Source of the DNA: Vandiemenella viatica
Lineage: Eukaryota > Arthropoda > Insecta > Orthoptera > Morabidae
Assembly: GCA_031002005.1 (NCBI GenBank)
Contig: CM061914.1
Span: 190,048,685 to 190,112,684 of the forward strand
DNA length: 64,000 nt
Direction of reading: 5' to 3'
Part shown: positions 22,121 through 33,085 of the stretch, in pieces
How the letters are laid out: every line of letters starts with the position of its first letter
How positions within the stretch are numbered: the first letter of the stretch is position 1
Program-made: the position numbers and the translations under genes
Notes under the pieces: generated by a model
The model's input: the letters and a program-made list of their open reading frames with translations, nothing else
Databases searched by the model: none
What the model was told of the DNA's origin: nothing

Positions 22121-22365
22121 GTACGCTCTGACTTCTAATCAATTATTACTAAACGATTATAATTTATATTAATTTCAATCATAATACCGGTTTCGGCATA
22201 GCTCAATGCATGTTCCATAAAAATTTCAAAGAATTTAATTCATTAATAGCTGAGAAATGACGAGTTAAGTTTAAAAAATCATTCACTTTTCAATGATTTT
22301 TCAAAAAAAATAATTGTTTATAAAACATAAAAACCGCCTTCAAAAAAAAAAAAAAAATAAAAAAA

Positions 22366-23010
22366 AAACAGCACTAAAAATTTTAAAATAACTTTATACC
22401 TTGCTTAGGAAAAAGTAAATCTAAATGGACAATATTTTACATTACTGTCATTGAAATTTTTACATTAATTAGTTATTTTTGGAGTCGGTGCCAGCTGTCA
22501 CATCGCGAAGATCGAATTACTGGAACTTCTTTTGGTGTTAGAGGTGAAACGGGGAGTACGAACAAAAATTCCCAATATTTTACAGCATGTCGTGAGGCAG
22601 ATAGTGTTATTGGGGGAGACAGCTTAGGGAAACAAATTAACAGGATTTTAATCTGTGGATCGGCCTTATTGGTCATCCTGGCATATCTCTGGCGCTACAG
22701 TGTCAGTTGGTAGGTTGCATCATGACGTAAACGATTTACAGAGTATAATATTGGCGTATCATCTGGATGTTTCAGTTTTGTTGAAACATGTTTCTAGCAT
22801 TAATTGTAGGTAAGCAGTAAAATGACTTTTTGTGTATTATTGTTATTCCTTATTGTTTTTATCTTTTTGTTTTTCTTGATTTAGCTGGCACCGACTCCAA
22901 AAATAACTAATTAATGTAAAAATTTCAATGACAGTAATGTAAAATATTGTCCATTTAGATTTACTTTTTCCTAAGCATGGTATAAAAATATTTTAAAGTT
23001 TTTAGTGATG
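22366..23010. repeat. Long inverted repeat, arms of about 125 bp, 390-bp spacer
   Basis: Left arm 22366-22492 and right arm 22883-23010 are almost perfect reverse complements. The inner ends carry GGAGTCGGTGCCAGCT and its inverse. The spacer has no frame of note. Confidence 0.85.
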
Positions 23011-23089
23011 TTTTTTTTAAGGTTTTTTTATGTTTTTTTAAACAATTATTTTATTTTTAAATTTTTAGTCTATTATAGTTTGTTTTATA

Positions 23090-23712
23090 TTTTAAATATG
23101 CCGCAGCAGTTCCCATTTTGCGAACTTCCTGGTAGCTCAAAGGTTAAAGCGCTTGCTTTCAAAGAAGAATTCTGTCTTTATATACCCCAACAACTTCCAG
23201 AACGAGGTGAATTGGGTGTTGTGTTAAGGAATGTCAGTTTACATTTTTCGCCATGAAAAACTACATGTAACTGCCAACTTTAATGGAGATCAGTTAAATA
23301 GTGTTGACTGTAGCTTTGAATAAAGAAAATTGGTAAAAATTAAGGGAGTGGATAGGGGGAGAGGGATTCAGTTTTTTAAAACCAAAAGTTGATAGTATTT
23401 TTTCTTTTTATTTTTGGCTATATATGTCCAAAGTTTCATCGAGATCGAATAAAAACTGTGGATTTGTATAAATATTAAGGGTGGAAGGGGGTAGAAGGGG
23501 TGGTTTCTCAATGAAATTCATATGGGACCACTTTGGAGGTATACCCTATCCACAAAAAAATTTCATTTAAATCGGTTCAAAATTGGCGAAGATATCACTG
23601 AACATGCATACAAAAAAAAAAAAAAAAATACAGACGAATTGAGAACCTCCTCCTTTTTTTTGAAGTCGGTTAATAAAATTAGGACTTTCGAGTGCTCGGG
23701 GACTTTCAACAT
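23090..23712 (+). repeat. Repeat with RTE-like 3' tail
   Basis: A tRNA-like A-box word (GGTAGCTCAAAGGTTAAAGC) at 23132 is followed by ATCGAGATCGAATAAAAACT, CATATGGGACCACTTTGGAG and GAGAACCTCCTCC...GAAGTCGGTT. These words resemble insect RTE/SINE 3' tails known to me in general form. The coding part is absent. Assignment is tentative. Confidence 0.4.
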
Positions 23713-23719
23713 CCAGATA

Positions 23720-24370
23720 CCCAATTAATAAAATCTTAGATCATACTTAAGTGTTTTTATTATCGAAATCATGAAATGTAAGTCTGTCTATAGAGTGTTG
23801 CTTCGGAAATATAGGATGGGCTACAGACTGCTTTGAACAATATAGAAAGTCAGGAAACTAATGAAGAATTAAATTAATAATTTAGCTAATTGTTCGCTGT
23901 CACCACTTACCTAAATGAAAATTGATAGTAAACGTATTTTTCTTTTCTATTAATTGTTCCGAGTTTGTCACTTCACTACTAGATGTCACCACTTAAATGA
24001 AAATTTGTAGTAGACGTTTTTCTATTATGTTTATAATCACACACAAATTTGACGGCTTACTAAAGTGGGCACCCTAGGAAATGTGCCGCCCCTAAAACGC
24101 TGCCGCCCCTAGGCTGGAGCCTATACAGCCTAATGGGAAATACAGCACTGGACTACATACCCTAACAGTATTTTCAAATACGATAACAATCAGTGAAGTT
24201 TATTAAATGTAAGAGAAAGCTTACACGAAAAGAAATATACAAGTGAAATGAATAACAGTTATTTGTTTTACAAATTATACTTAAAACATTTTTATAACAT
24301 TAAAAATTTCCGTCATCAACAAATAAGATATATTCACCTGTTTTTTAAATAAATTATAATTCATTTCAGA
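23720..24370. other. AT-rich stretch, nothing recognised
   Basis: No frame of interest. One local direct repeat: TGTCACCACTTACCTAAATG (about 23899) and TGTCACCACTTAAATGAAAA (about 23985). Confidence 0.4.
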
Positions 24371-24375
24371 GAAGG

Positions 24376-24575
24376 CATGTAAAGAACGTAAAAAGTTTTG
24401 GCTCCCTATGTAAAAGCGGTCGCAAGTAGGGGTTGCCAGCTGTTAAAAGATGTCAGATGTTGTGGTGCGCTGACTCTCCCTCGCTCTTACATGTCTTTAA
24501 CAGCTGGTAATCCCTACTTGCGGCCGCTTTTACATAGGGAGCCAAAACTTTTTACGTTCTCTACATGTCTCTCTT
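24376..24575. repeat. 200-bp hairpin repeat (MITE-like)
   Basis: The arms read ACGTAAAAAGTTTTGGCTCC, then CTATGTAAAAGCGG, at 24388 and are repeated inverted at about 24500-24561, with two or three mismatches. The loop is about 50 bases. No coding capacity and no clear TSD. Confidence 0.8.
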
Positions 24576-24654
24576 TGAAATGTATTATAATTTATGTAAA
24601 AAAAAAGTCAACAATTTTTTTGGAAATTAAGTGAAAGTAGTTTTTTTACCTATG

Positions 24655-25258
24655 GTTCTACGCCTCGTCGACGTCGAGGTCATTAGAGGCGGAATGGGAC
24701 TAGGGACAAGGAACGGGAATGAATTCGGCCATGGCCTTTGTGACATATGGTCATTCCCTGATGCACCATTTTTTTATATAAATTAAGAAATTATACTTGG
24801 AATAATTATGTTAAGAAATAATTAATGATTTGTGTACATATTTTTAAAAAAAATTTAAAGTAACGAGTATTTCCACGGACGGTATATATAAATTGTCTGA
24901 CGTTAGAGTAATATAAATGTTTTTTATTAGTATTAGTATCTTTAATTGTTTGGTGGTTGAACAAAAAAGGAGAAAAAAAGTTGTTAACTAAAACTTAATG
25001 TGTGAATTTGTAATAATTATTATTGAATAGAAGTTTATATATGATTAAAAAAGAATTGCTACAAGGTATATTCATCTGTTGTATTAATTTAAAAGTAACA
25101 AGGAGGTTACACCTTTTTGATGGAAGCATCCCGCCATTCGCTTGGAGTGATTTGGGGAAACCATGGAAAACCCAAACCGGGATGCCCGGACGGGGAATCG
25201 AACCGGCGTCGTCTCGAATGCGAGGCCAGAGCGTTAACCGCTCACCCACCACGCTCGG
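24655..25258 (-). repeat. SINE-A interrupted by a 370-bp AT-rich insert
   Basis: The tail part (24655-24742, GCCTCGTCGACGTCGAGGTC to GGCCATGGCCTTT) and the head part (25110-25258, GGAAGCATCCC to CACCCACCACGCTCGG) are consecutive in an intact SINE. CCTTTG at 24738 and CCTTTTTG at 25108 bracket the insert and may be its TSD. Confidence 0.75.
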
Positions 25259-25369
25259 ATTGATTGAAAGTACTAGCGGCAATATCTGGATAGGCAGCCC
25301 GGCCGACTAGTGGACTGTTACTAATAATTATTCATAAAAATAGCATTTGAATCAAATAACAGATGTACG

Positions 25370-25870
25370 TTGAAATCACGCGGCGGGATGTTGGGTTATT
25401 ACGGGCTCAGTGTCGTGTCCAACTTGCCGCCATGTGTGTTTTCCATCTTAAACTCCGCCGCTGCGAATCCTCCTAATTCACGGTTCACATGCGTCGCGAT
25501 GTTTCCCGACACCCGATACCCGTACTGCTCTTTTATCGATACCGTAACGGGTCGACTATGTAAATCGGGAGACGGATGTCGACAGCGCGGCAGACGGGTT
25601 GAATGATTCATTAGGAAGACAGTGTTATGCAAAAGATTTAATTTTCCGCGCCAGTGCATTTCAATTAAGGCTTCGAGGGTCGAACGTCCAGCGTCACACG
25701 TGACGCGTGCATACACGGCTGGAGAGCCGGCGAGCAACAAAGGCAGGGATTAGTGTAAGGTTCTCAGTCGATACGCAATGCTATCTCGATACTGACACGT
25801 GTCCGGAATAGTTCCCAGTTTGCAGAGAGGTCCAGGTAGTTCGATGCTTACTACGTCCAGGGGCTGAGAA
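25370..25870. other. GC-rich low-copy block
   Basis: Rich in CpG with ATTTCAATTAAGG, GATTCATTAGG and CACACGTGACGCG words. Short frames on both strands have no motif. Candidate host regulatory sequence, otherwise unexplained. Confidence 0.3.
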
Positions 25871-26111
25871 CTTAAGGCCGGTCTACACATTACGTCTTGA
25901 GGGACAAAGTTTTACTTGATCAGGTAAAACGTATCAGACAAAACACTGTGTGTGGACAACAAAACACACGTTTTACCTGAACTGAATCAAGACTGACGAC
26001 ATCCAGAAAACGGATCGGTGGGAGCATTGTCTTCGCATTTGACTGACGTTTTTGCCTTCAGTCTTTAATAATCTCTCAGCTTGTGCGGAGCTAAAACAAC
26101 TGTTATTTTGA

Positions 26112-26297
26112 TTATGTAAATGATTCCGTCAAAAACAACTGGTTGTGTTTTATTTGATTCCCCAGACACGTTTCGCCCTTGTGGTGTAGGGCATCTTCAG
26201 TGGCTCCACACCACAAGGTCGAAACGCGTCTGGGGAATCAAATAAAACACAAAATTCACCAAACCAGTTGTTTTTGACGGATTCATTTACATAATTA
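26112..26297. repeat. Inverted repeat with hammerhead-like core
   Basis: The outer arms TATGTAAATGATTCCGTCAA and inverse, then CCAGTTGTTTTTGACGG, CCCCAGACRCGTTTCG and CACCACAAGG, are mirrored. The minus-strand core CTGAAGA, GCCCT...AGGGC, GAAAC spans 26170-26200. It sits inside the Harbinger-like relic. Confidence 0.75.
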
Positions 26298-26725
26298 TTG
26301 TTCAACAACTGCGGGAAGATGGCCAATCACCATATTAACTGTTATTTTGTTTTTCTTTTCGAAAATATTTTACGCGGTGGACTTTTTCGAATCTACGACA
26401 GCAGTCAAATGATTCGTTTACGGAATTCATTGAGTTGTATCTTGGTTATCTTTGTAAATGGCAAGTTAAAGACAAATGACTACAGTGATCCAGACAAGAA
26501 AATCAAGCAAAATGCTTGGGTTGATAAATGTAACGAAGTGTATCTTGGAGATACAAAGGAAATGAATATGAAAAAAATGATCAATTCTTTTCGTTCAGTG
26601 TTTCGTAAAGGGTTACTAAAATTGAGAAGTCACAGCGTTCTTGTACTGCTACCGATGATATTTACAAACCTTCTTTGTGAAATTTTGACGTTCTTTTATT
26701 CTTATATCCCAAGAGAAACAATTAG
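26298..26725 (+). pseudogene. MADF-like domain ORF
   Basis: Frame with IYDSSQMIRL near residue 33 and KKIKQNAWVDKCNEVYLGDT, then MKKMINSFRSVFRKGLLKLR. The W and the basic MINSFRS..RK helix resemble the second and third helices of MADF domains. The frame runs on into LINE tail sequence after about 26725. Weak family call based on pattern only. Confidence 0.45.
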
Positions 26726-26727
26726 TA

Positions 26728-26850
26728 ACATAGTTTTTTTTTTGTTGTCAGTCTTTCGACTGGTTTTATGCAATCCTCCATCCCTTTCTATCCTGTGCTA
26801 ACCTCTTCATTTCTACATACCCCTTACAACCCACGTCCTCAATTATCTGC
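26728..26850 (-). repeat. LINE 3' end (same family as 39.9 kb)
   Basis: TGGTTTTATGCAATCCTCCA, then TCCCTTTCTATCCTGTGCT, matches 39920-40010 over about 110 bp. Only the 3' tail remains. Confidence 0.7.
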
Positions 26851-27519
26851 TTAATATAGTGGATAGCAATTTTAAATAAGGGGCCATAACCATTCGTAAA
26901 TAATTACGCCAGTCTTCAGGTTCATGAGTCAATTCCCGAAGCAAATTCAGATGAAATAAACTTTTCCTCCTTAACAACTATCTTCTCTACCATTTTTACC
27001 TTTATCTCATCAGACATAGTGAAATAACCACTAAAAGTAATGCTTCGTCCATGTTTTTTTTTTTTTTTTTTTTAATAAAACTGAACCAAAGACGGAAGTT
27101 AAAAACGTAAGAATGTGGACACGAGTTGTTGGTCAGTTTTATCTGACGTCTTGCCTGATCGAGTAAAACGTGGAGCGTGTGGATTAAATGTTGTGTTGTG
27201 TGTGTCTACAGTTCAATGTAGGCATAAAACACGGAAAGATTTATTAACATAACATAGACGATATGTAAAATACATTGGCTGCGTTGTTACAATGCCGAGT
27301 ATAAAAAGAATAATAAAAAAAACTGAGGGTTAACGCTTTTGGTTCAAGGAAAGACATCACATGTAAAAACGTGAAGTCTCCAAGATAGTCCGTTTGATTG
27401 CATGAGTCCTGTGACAGACAACGAACTACAGCGATAGTGTCTCCTTGCTACAGAAACCTGAAAACTAGCTTCCTCGTATCTAGTTACACAATGCGAAAAT
27501 TCATTAAACAACAGAAGCA

Positions 27520-28309
27520 GATTTAATTTAATATAATTTAATTGTAATGGAGCACATCGACCGGTGGCAATATCCCCACTCACCCATTTCCCCCCTTTCG
27601 TGAATCCACCTACTTTTGCCCTCTACAAATTTTTACTTTAACTTCTTTCAACGTTTGCGGTAAATTTTTCCAATCCCTGACACCATTACATAAAAAACAA
27701 TCTTCCCACACCCTTGTGCCTGAAATCGAGTGCCAGCTTGTGGTCATGGTCATCTTTTCCCTTCCATGCATTACTTTCAATTCTTACACCTATATCTTTC
27801 CATGCCTCAACACCAATATACGCCTTGTACACTCCCATTATCCTCTTTACGCACCTCTTGTCTTCCAGTGAATCCCATTCCAGCTCTTTTGTCATATCTG
27901 TTACTGATTGCGTTCTGGGGTGATTTCCAGAAACAAATCTAGCACCTTCTCCAACTCCTGTATTTGATACTCAAAATGTGGGTCCCATACTACACTACCA
28001 TATTCGAGCAATGGTCTGACCAAAGTTTTGTAACCCAATTCCTTTACTTCTCTCGTACATTCCCTCATAACTCTTTCCAACAAGTGCTGAATTTTGAAAC
28101 CCTTTCCCACCACCTGTCCAATGTGTCCTGCCCAGTTAAGCTTGTTATCAAATGTAATGCCAAGATATTTGTATTTCAAGTCTTCAACAAGCAATTTTTT
28201 CCCCACCTTAAAATCGTAGTCAACCTTTAGTTTTTTTATCTGTGTATCTAATAAGCTGACTGTTCTTTGCATTCATCTTTATCCCATGTTTACAACCCAG
28301 CCGGATATC
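27520..28309 (-). pseudogene. LINE family L-A 3' part (LTR-interrupted)
   Basis: Minus strand: KYLGITFDNKLNWAGHIGQV, EYGSVVWDPHFEYQIQELE, a frame shift, then LEWDSLEDKRCVKRIMGVYK and GKDDHDHKLALDFRHKGVGR, ending in the 3' UTR GCTCCATTACAATTAAATTA. The copy continues upstream at 28980-29112 beyond the solo LTR. Confidence 0.85.
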
Positions 28310-28313
28310 CTGT

Positions 28314-28979
28314 TGTTCGATTCTTCGTGGTTTTATAATTAATGCGGTAATTAACTAGTCCACGACGTACTTCAGCTTAATCTTTAGTTTATTTCCAGAG
28401 AACACGTCAACGATATTGTTTACATGCATAGATACAATCCAGAGATACTACTAACGCAGTCCTTGGCAGTTGCAAAGTGAATCTGTATAAACTAAAACTG
28501 CTACCGTGCTTCTGCTGATTTCTTTATATAGGCTCTATCGAAATTTCTAGAACTCTTCAAAAGCTTCCGCCAGATATTTCTCGAACATTAACAATTACTC
28601 AAACAATTAAACATATTAAAAACAATCAGAATTAGTACTTAATCATTTAAAATCATTACAAAACGGCCAGAAATGGAAATTAAAGATAGTTAAACACAAA
28701 ATTATTTACAGAAATCATTTTAAACTGTAGTGAATCGTTATTTAGACATCGTACCTTGCATTGATACAAATATTTAAGCAATTCTCTGGCACAGTACTGT
28801 TCCTAAACACATTAAATGGTCTCTATATAATTTATTTTCATAAAATAAAGTCTATATACACTGATTTACAGTAAATTGAAAAACTAACCTACAAGATCAT
28901 ATTCAAGCAAACTTTAGCTCACTACAAATACTTCAGGAAATTCAATTCTCTTTAAAGTTCAGGTATGAGGGTTGATACA
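28314..28979 (-). mobile_element. Solo LTR (LTR-1) inside the L-A LINE, 4-bp TSD
   Basis: 666 bp, TG...CA ends on the minus strand (TGTATCAACC...ATCGAACA). Flanked by CTGT (28310) and CTCT (28980), both aligning to CTAT in the uninterrupted LINE copy at 21 kb. A 4-bp TSD and the TATA-box plus AATAAA layout suggest a Gypsy-type LTR. No internal region is present. Confidence 0.8.
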
Positions 28980-29112
28980 CTCTCCAAATCACCCTGCAAC
29001 TGTTAACAGTCCTCTACCGTTTTGATCCTTTTCGTATAGCATTATGTCATCTGCAAACAATTCTGATTTCTGATAGTAGGTGATCAACACAATTATCCAT
29101 TAGAATAATGCA
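28980..29112 (-). pseudogene. L-A LINE, upstream remainder
   Basis: AATCACCCTGCAACTGTT to ATCCATTAGAATAATG matches 20989-21095 of the other L-A copy, so this is the same LINE resumed after the solo LTR. Confidence 0.75.
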
Positions 29113-29490
29113 TTGATACCTTCTAAGAATGGACAGCAAGTTAGTTTTTCACATAAACTGTAGAGAATTTCTGGACCTGAAAATAAACACACTGCTACAG
29201 TTGAAACACGGTTGTTGTTGTGTGTTTGTGTCCCTTGCCGGCCAGGTTCAGTTGGGTCCAGCGAACTGATCTGCGCACAGAGCGAGCGATAGCAGTGCCA
29301 TCTGGTGCTGATTACTCGCCCGTCGAGGCTTGGGCTGGCTAATCCTCGAGCCAACTGCTCTACCTCAGCACAGAGAGGAGGTAGTCCGCTTAACTGCCTG
29401 AGCAGCTTACAGAGTGAGATTCCGACATCTTTGTGTACCCATTTCCTCTCGTCGCCCATCACAACAAAACCACAAACACCTCGATTCGTC

Positions 29491-30326
29491 TGAACAATTC
29501 ATATCGTGATTTATTGCTTTATAGTTTACATTCCAATGCAAACTAGTATTTCCCAAATGACTTGGTCATAAACTGTGTCGAGAAACTGTCTCTGAGTCTC
29601 TGCTGCTTGCTTTATATAAGTTTCATCGAAAGTTCCAGAACACTACAAAGGCTTCCGACAGATATTTCTCGGACTTTAACAATTAAAAACAATTAAAACT
29701 AATCAAAATTAAAATTTTAACTGCTTTTTATTTCTCGACGACATTCACAACTTCAAAGATACTAGTCAATTGTATCCATAAACTCCAGCGATTACATCTG
29801 ACACTTTTTCCAGAGACAATATTGCCTTACACTCTCACAGTACACGTAAACTCTGAGCATAAATTGTGTCGAGAAACTGTCTCTGAGTCTCTGCCGCTTG
29901 CTATATAAGTTTTATCGAAAGTTCTAGAACATTACAAAGGCTTCCGACAGATATTTCTCGAACTTTAACAATACTTAAACAATTAAAACCAATCAAAATT
30001 AATACATAATTATTTAAAATCGTTACAAAATGGTCAGAAATGAAAATTAAAGATATTTAAACACATAATTATCCACCAAATCATTTTAAACTGTCCTAAA
30101 CCATACTTTAAACATTATAGTTCACCTTAATTCTTGGAATTACAAACATTTAAGAAATTCTCTTGCATAGTTCTATTTACATAATTTCTTTTCATCAAAC
30201 AGAGTCCATTTATACTGATTTACAGTAAATTGCAAGACAAACATACAAAAATCATATTCAACCAAACTCTACATATGCTTCGTAAAATACAATTCCGTTC
30301 CAAGTCTAGGTTTGAGGGCTGTTACA
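29491..30326 (-). mobile_element. LTR-1 copy with internal duplication
   Basis: The minus-strand 5' end TGTAACAGCCCTCAAACC lies at 30326. The TATA-box segment occurs twice (29568-29718 and 29858-30004, over 90 percent alike by eye), so the LTR is partly duplicated or two LTRs overlap. No PPT or PBS region could be recognised beside it. Confidence 0.7.
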
Positions 30327-30720
30327 AGCTGAAGTTGCCGCTCGTGTTTGCTGCAGGTTCTCAGTTCCTGATACATTTCTTACTGTCCCGACTTCCGTAT
30401 TCTGATTGCAGTCGAGCTGTAGGCTTTTTCCCCAGCGATCGCTTTTCCGCCGCACTTCGTCCATAAAGAGCCATCCCGCTAAAGACCCTCGGAAATCGAA
30501 TGTCGTTTTTCGGCGTTGCCAGATCTGCCTCAAGTTGCAGCGTCTTGGCCCCACAGATTACGTCCCAGTATTGCCAACATCGACAGAGCAAAACGCTCGC
30601 TCGATGATATTCTACTGGTGCCGTACTTACGACTGTTTCATCTCCAATTAATGAGGACAGCTCGGTACTTGCATCGGTGATGTAACCTTCTGAACCCCCC
30701 ACCTTTTATATTTCTCGGTT
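30327..30720 (-). other. Open frame of 113 codons, unrecognised
   Basis: The minus-strand frame 30361-30702 starts MGGSEGYITDASTELSSLI. GC is higher than in the surroundings. No motif is recognised, and it abuts the outer edge of the LTR. It could be host DNA or a retroelement remnant. Confidence 0.25.
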
Positions 30721-31227
30721 AATTTTATTTAATCGAACTTCTTTACTGGAGATTAACTGCATCGTCTTTTAGCAATAGCAAAATCCTAGGAAACCGCAAC
30801 AATTACACCACATTATCGAAAGCAAAGTCATTTATACTCAAGTACTTCGACACAAGGATCGATATTAGAAACTGCATCATGTAATTCAATTATTCAAATT
30901 AATATAAGTCGTTCAAAAAACAACAGTTCTGTACCTAAATCATTTTTTCTTGTCACAAGCCCTTTTCATCACATGCACTTCAACGGTTCATAGAATTCGT
31001 CCAAATAGATGTTCCCAACACTAATGTTTTCTATACACGAAAGTGTTTCTTCACCAGTCACTGAAGCAAGAATGAGCATGATACAAAACATGAGATAGAA
31101 AGTGGACTTACTTCATACTGGGAAGACAGGAGGTTCTGGCAGTGACCACAATCGATGACATTGCGCGAACTGAACAAAAATGGGGGCCCTACTGTATTCC
31201 GGTGGGCCTTAAATACCCTCTGCATAA

Positions 31228-31580
31228 GGGGACATCCATAAATTCCGGATTTTCGGACCCCACCCCCTCTGGTGAGATTTTGGTGAGATCTGGCCCGACA
31301 ACCCCCCCCCCCCTGTGGTGAGATCTGGTCCCGTGAGACCCCCCCCTACAGATCGTCTTTGCAACATTTTGAGACTTCTTTTTAAGGTCTCAACCACACT
31401 TTTCAGCTAAATACCCCCCTAAAATCGACTTTCGCGTCAATTGTAGTTTTTTTTTTTTTTAGCTCTGCCCAATTTTAAAAAATCTCACGTGAGATTTCCG
31501 TTGACACCCCCCTCCCCCTTGGTGAGATTTCGCCGGACCCCCCCCCCCTATTTCACCTCACGTAATTTATGGATGCCCCC
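31228..31580. mobile_element. MITE M2 with TAA TSD
   Basis: GGGGACATCCATAAATTCCG at the left, and TCACCTCACGTAATTTATGG, then ATGCCCCC, at the right are inverted ends. TAA is duplicated outside (31225 and 31581). The interior repeats GGTGAGATTT(G) beside C-rich runs and has no coding capacity. Confidence 0.8.
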
Positions 31581-31874
31581 TAACTGTACTCTGGATTGCC
31601 TGATGTCTTTCGGGGTGGAGCATTGCCAACATTGGCTTCCTAATTTCGCGGTTGCCGTGAGAACAATCTGCCAGACGGGAGAACATATTGGCTGCCAGAG
31701 ATACTACCTCTCCCAAAAGAAACCTTTTCGCGTCCGTGGGTTGGCTACTGGCCAAGGGGGATGGTGGGAGCAGGATGATTCACCTCTAGGCTTCACCCTG
31801 CTGCTAATATGGCAGCTACCGCAACCTCCTGAAATTCCTAAAATGAAAGACACTGCCTGGTTCAGAGGAGAGGT

Positions 31875-31965
31875 GTATAAACACGTCAGGCTACGTGGCA
31901 ATGGAGGGAGGGGGGGGAGGGGCTATCGCAGGAGGCAAAAATCTACGTAGTTTATGGATGCTCCC
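31875..31965. repeat. M1 right-end fragment
   Basis: GGAGGCAAAAATCTACGTAG, then TTTATGGATGCTCCC, matches the ends of the M1 element, with the G-rich tract just inside. No matching left end was found nearby. Confidence 0.6.
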
Positions 31966-32067
31966 TTACTGATAAACATCAACAAGGGCGGTGGGTATGG
32001 ATTCAGTCAAACGTGGAAGTGTATGCTCGCAGACAAATACAAACAACCTGATCACTCTGACAAAGAG

Positions 32068-32433
32068 AAGGCGCGTTCCCACGATCCCTTGTAACGAAGG
32101 CGAGACGGGACGGGACCGGACGTATACTCGGCCACACGCCATGGGAACAGGACCGCCTCTGCTAGCGGAGACGAGACGCGGCTACCCACTCTGAGTCGGT
32201 AAACATCACAGGCGTGTGTAGCAGTGCGCTGTTGCCGTCGGGTTGCATCAGCGGTGCGCACCCCTTCTGTTGCTGTAAAGTGCTCTGTGCAAAACGACAC
32301 TAGGCAACGTGGTGCGGAGGTGGCGGCCAGGTAAGCTGGGACTAACCTGCGGCCCGCGGTCGTCCCTACACTTCGGCTAATGAGGTCCCCTCCCGTCTCG
32401 TCTTTGTTACAAGGGATCGTGGGAACGCGCCTT
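32068..32433. mobile_element. MITE M3, 366 bp, 45-bp TIRs
   Basis: AAGGCGCGTTCCCACGATCC, then CTTGTAAC.AAG.CGAGACGG, at the left is mirrored exactly in order at the right end. Interior GC-rich, non-coding. No obvious TSD. Only one copy in the window. Confidence 0.75.
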
Positions 32434-33085
32434 CATACGTCTCTCGAACACCGCACGCTCTCTGTCGGAAAACAAAATAGTCCGTCCAGTGTGCCGGGAA
32501 ACAACGGACTGGATACATTAACCTGAAGCTGCCCTTTGGTTGGGACCGAAACGTTGTCAGCACCAGTCACACTGGCGCAAAGTAAGAGCAATGTTGCAAC
32601 ATTACGCCCGAGAAATGCGTGGAATTTTCTGTTCCAGTTGGAGAGATGTCAGCCATTGGGATACTGCGGATGTCGTCTTACCGTCAGTGTCGAGAAGGTA
32701 AGCCGGCCGGTCGCGGTGGGTCCGCTGACGTTGCGTAAGACGCGAAGATGAGCGTCGCTTGAGCCGGCGGCGACTGCTCATGCATAACAACCACAGCGCC
32801 AACAGCCGCTCTCGCAACAGCCTAAACAGCCACCGGCAATTAAATCGGAGATAGCGGCGGCTGCAGCTGGCGACCATTCGTCACGGCTCCGACACTCCAG
32901 TGGAAAGGCCTACCTGTTCAGAGTCGTCCTTCAAAGAGCGTGACTACTACAGTGCCATCTGTGTCAAACACACAACTCTTATTTGGTACCGTCTGCGCTG
33001 TTGTTACCAGACGTACCGGTTTTCATGGAATAGTCCCCGCATTTAGATCTCTATCCCGGGACAGATTTCGTTATTATTACCGTTG
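32434..33085. other. GC-rich stretch between MITEs
   Basis: No frame with a family signature. It holds CCTGAAGCTGCCC...GGGACCGAAACG near 32523, a variant of the hammerhead-like motif that lacks the A of CTGANGA. Confidence 0.35.

Larger units (their letters stand above)
25876..27220. mobile_element. Harbinger-like relic (third)
   Basis: The left end GGCCGGTCTACACATTACG, then AAAGTTTTACTTGATCAGGT, is loosely mirrored at the right by CTGATCGAGTAAAACGT near 27154 and TGTCTACAGTTC. The interior has a MADF-like frame. Boundaries are approximate and the TIRs diverged. Confidence 0.45.

Noticed and set aside
31489..31950. 153-codon frame
   Set aside because: Starts inside MITE M2 and runs into M1 end sequence, so it is a chance frame.
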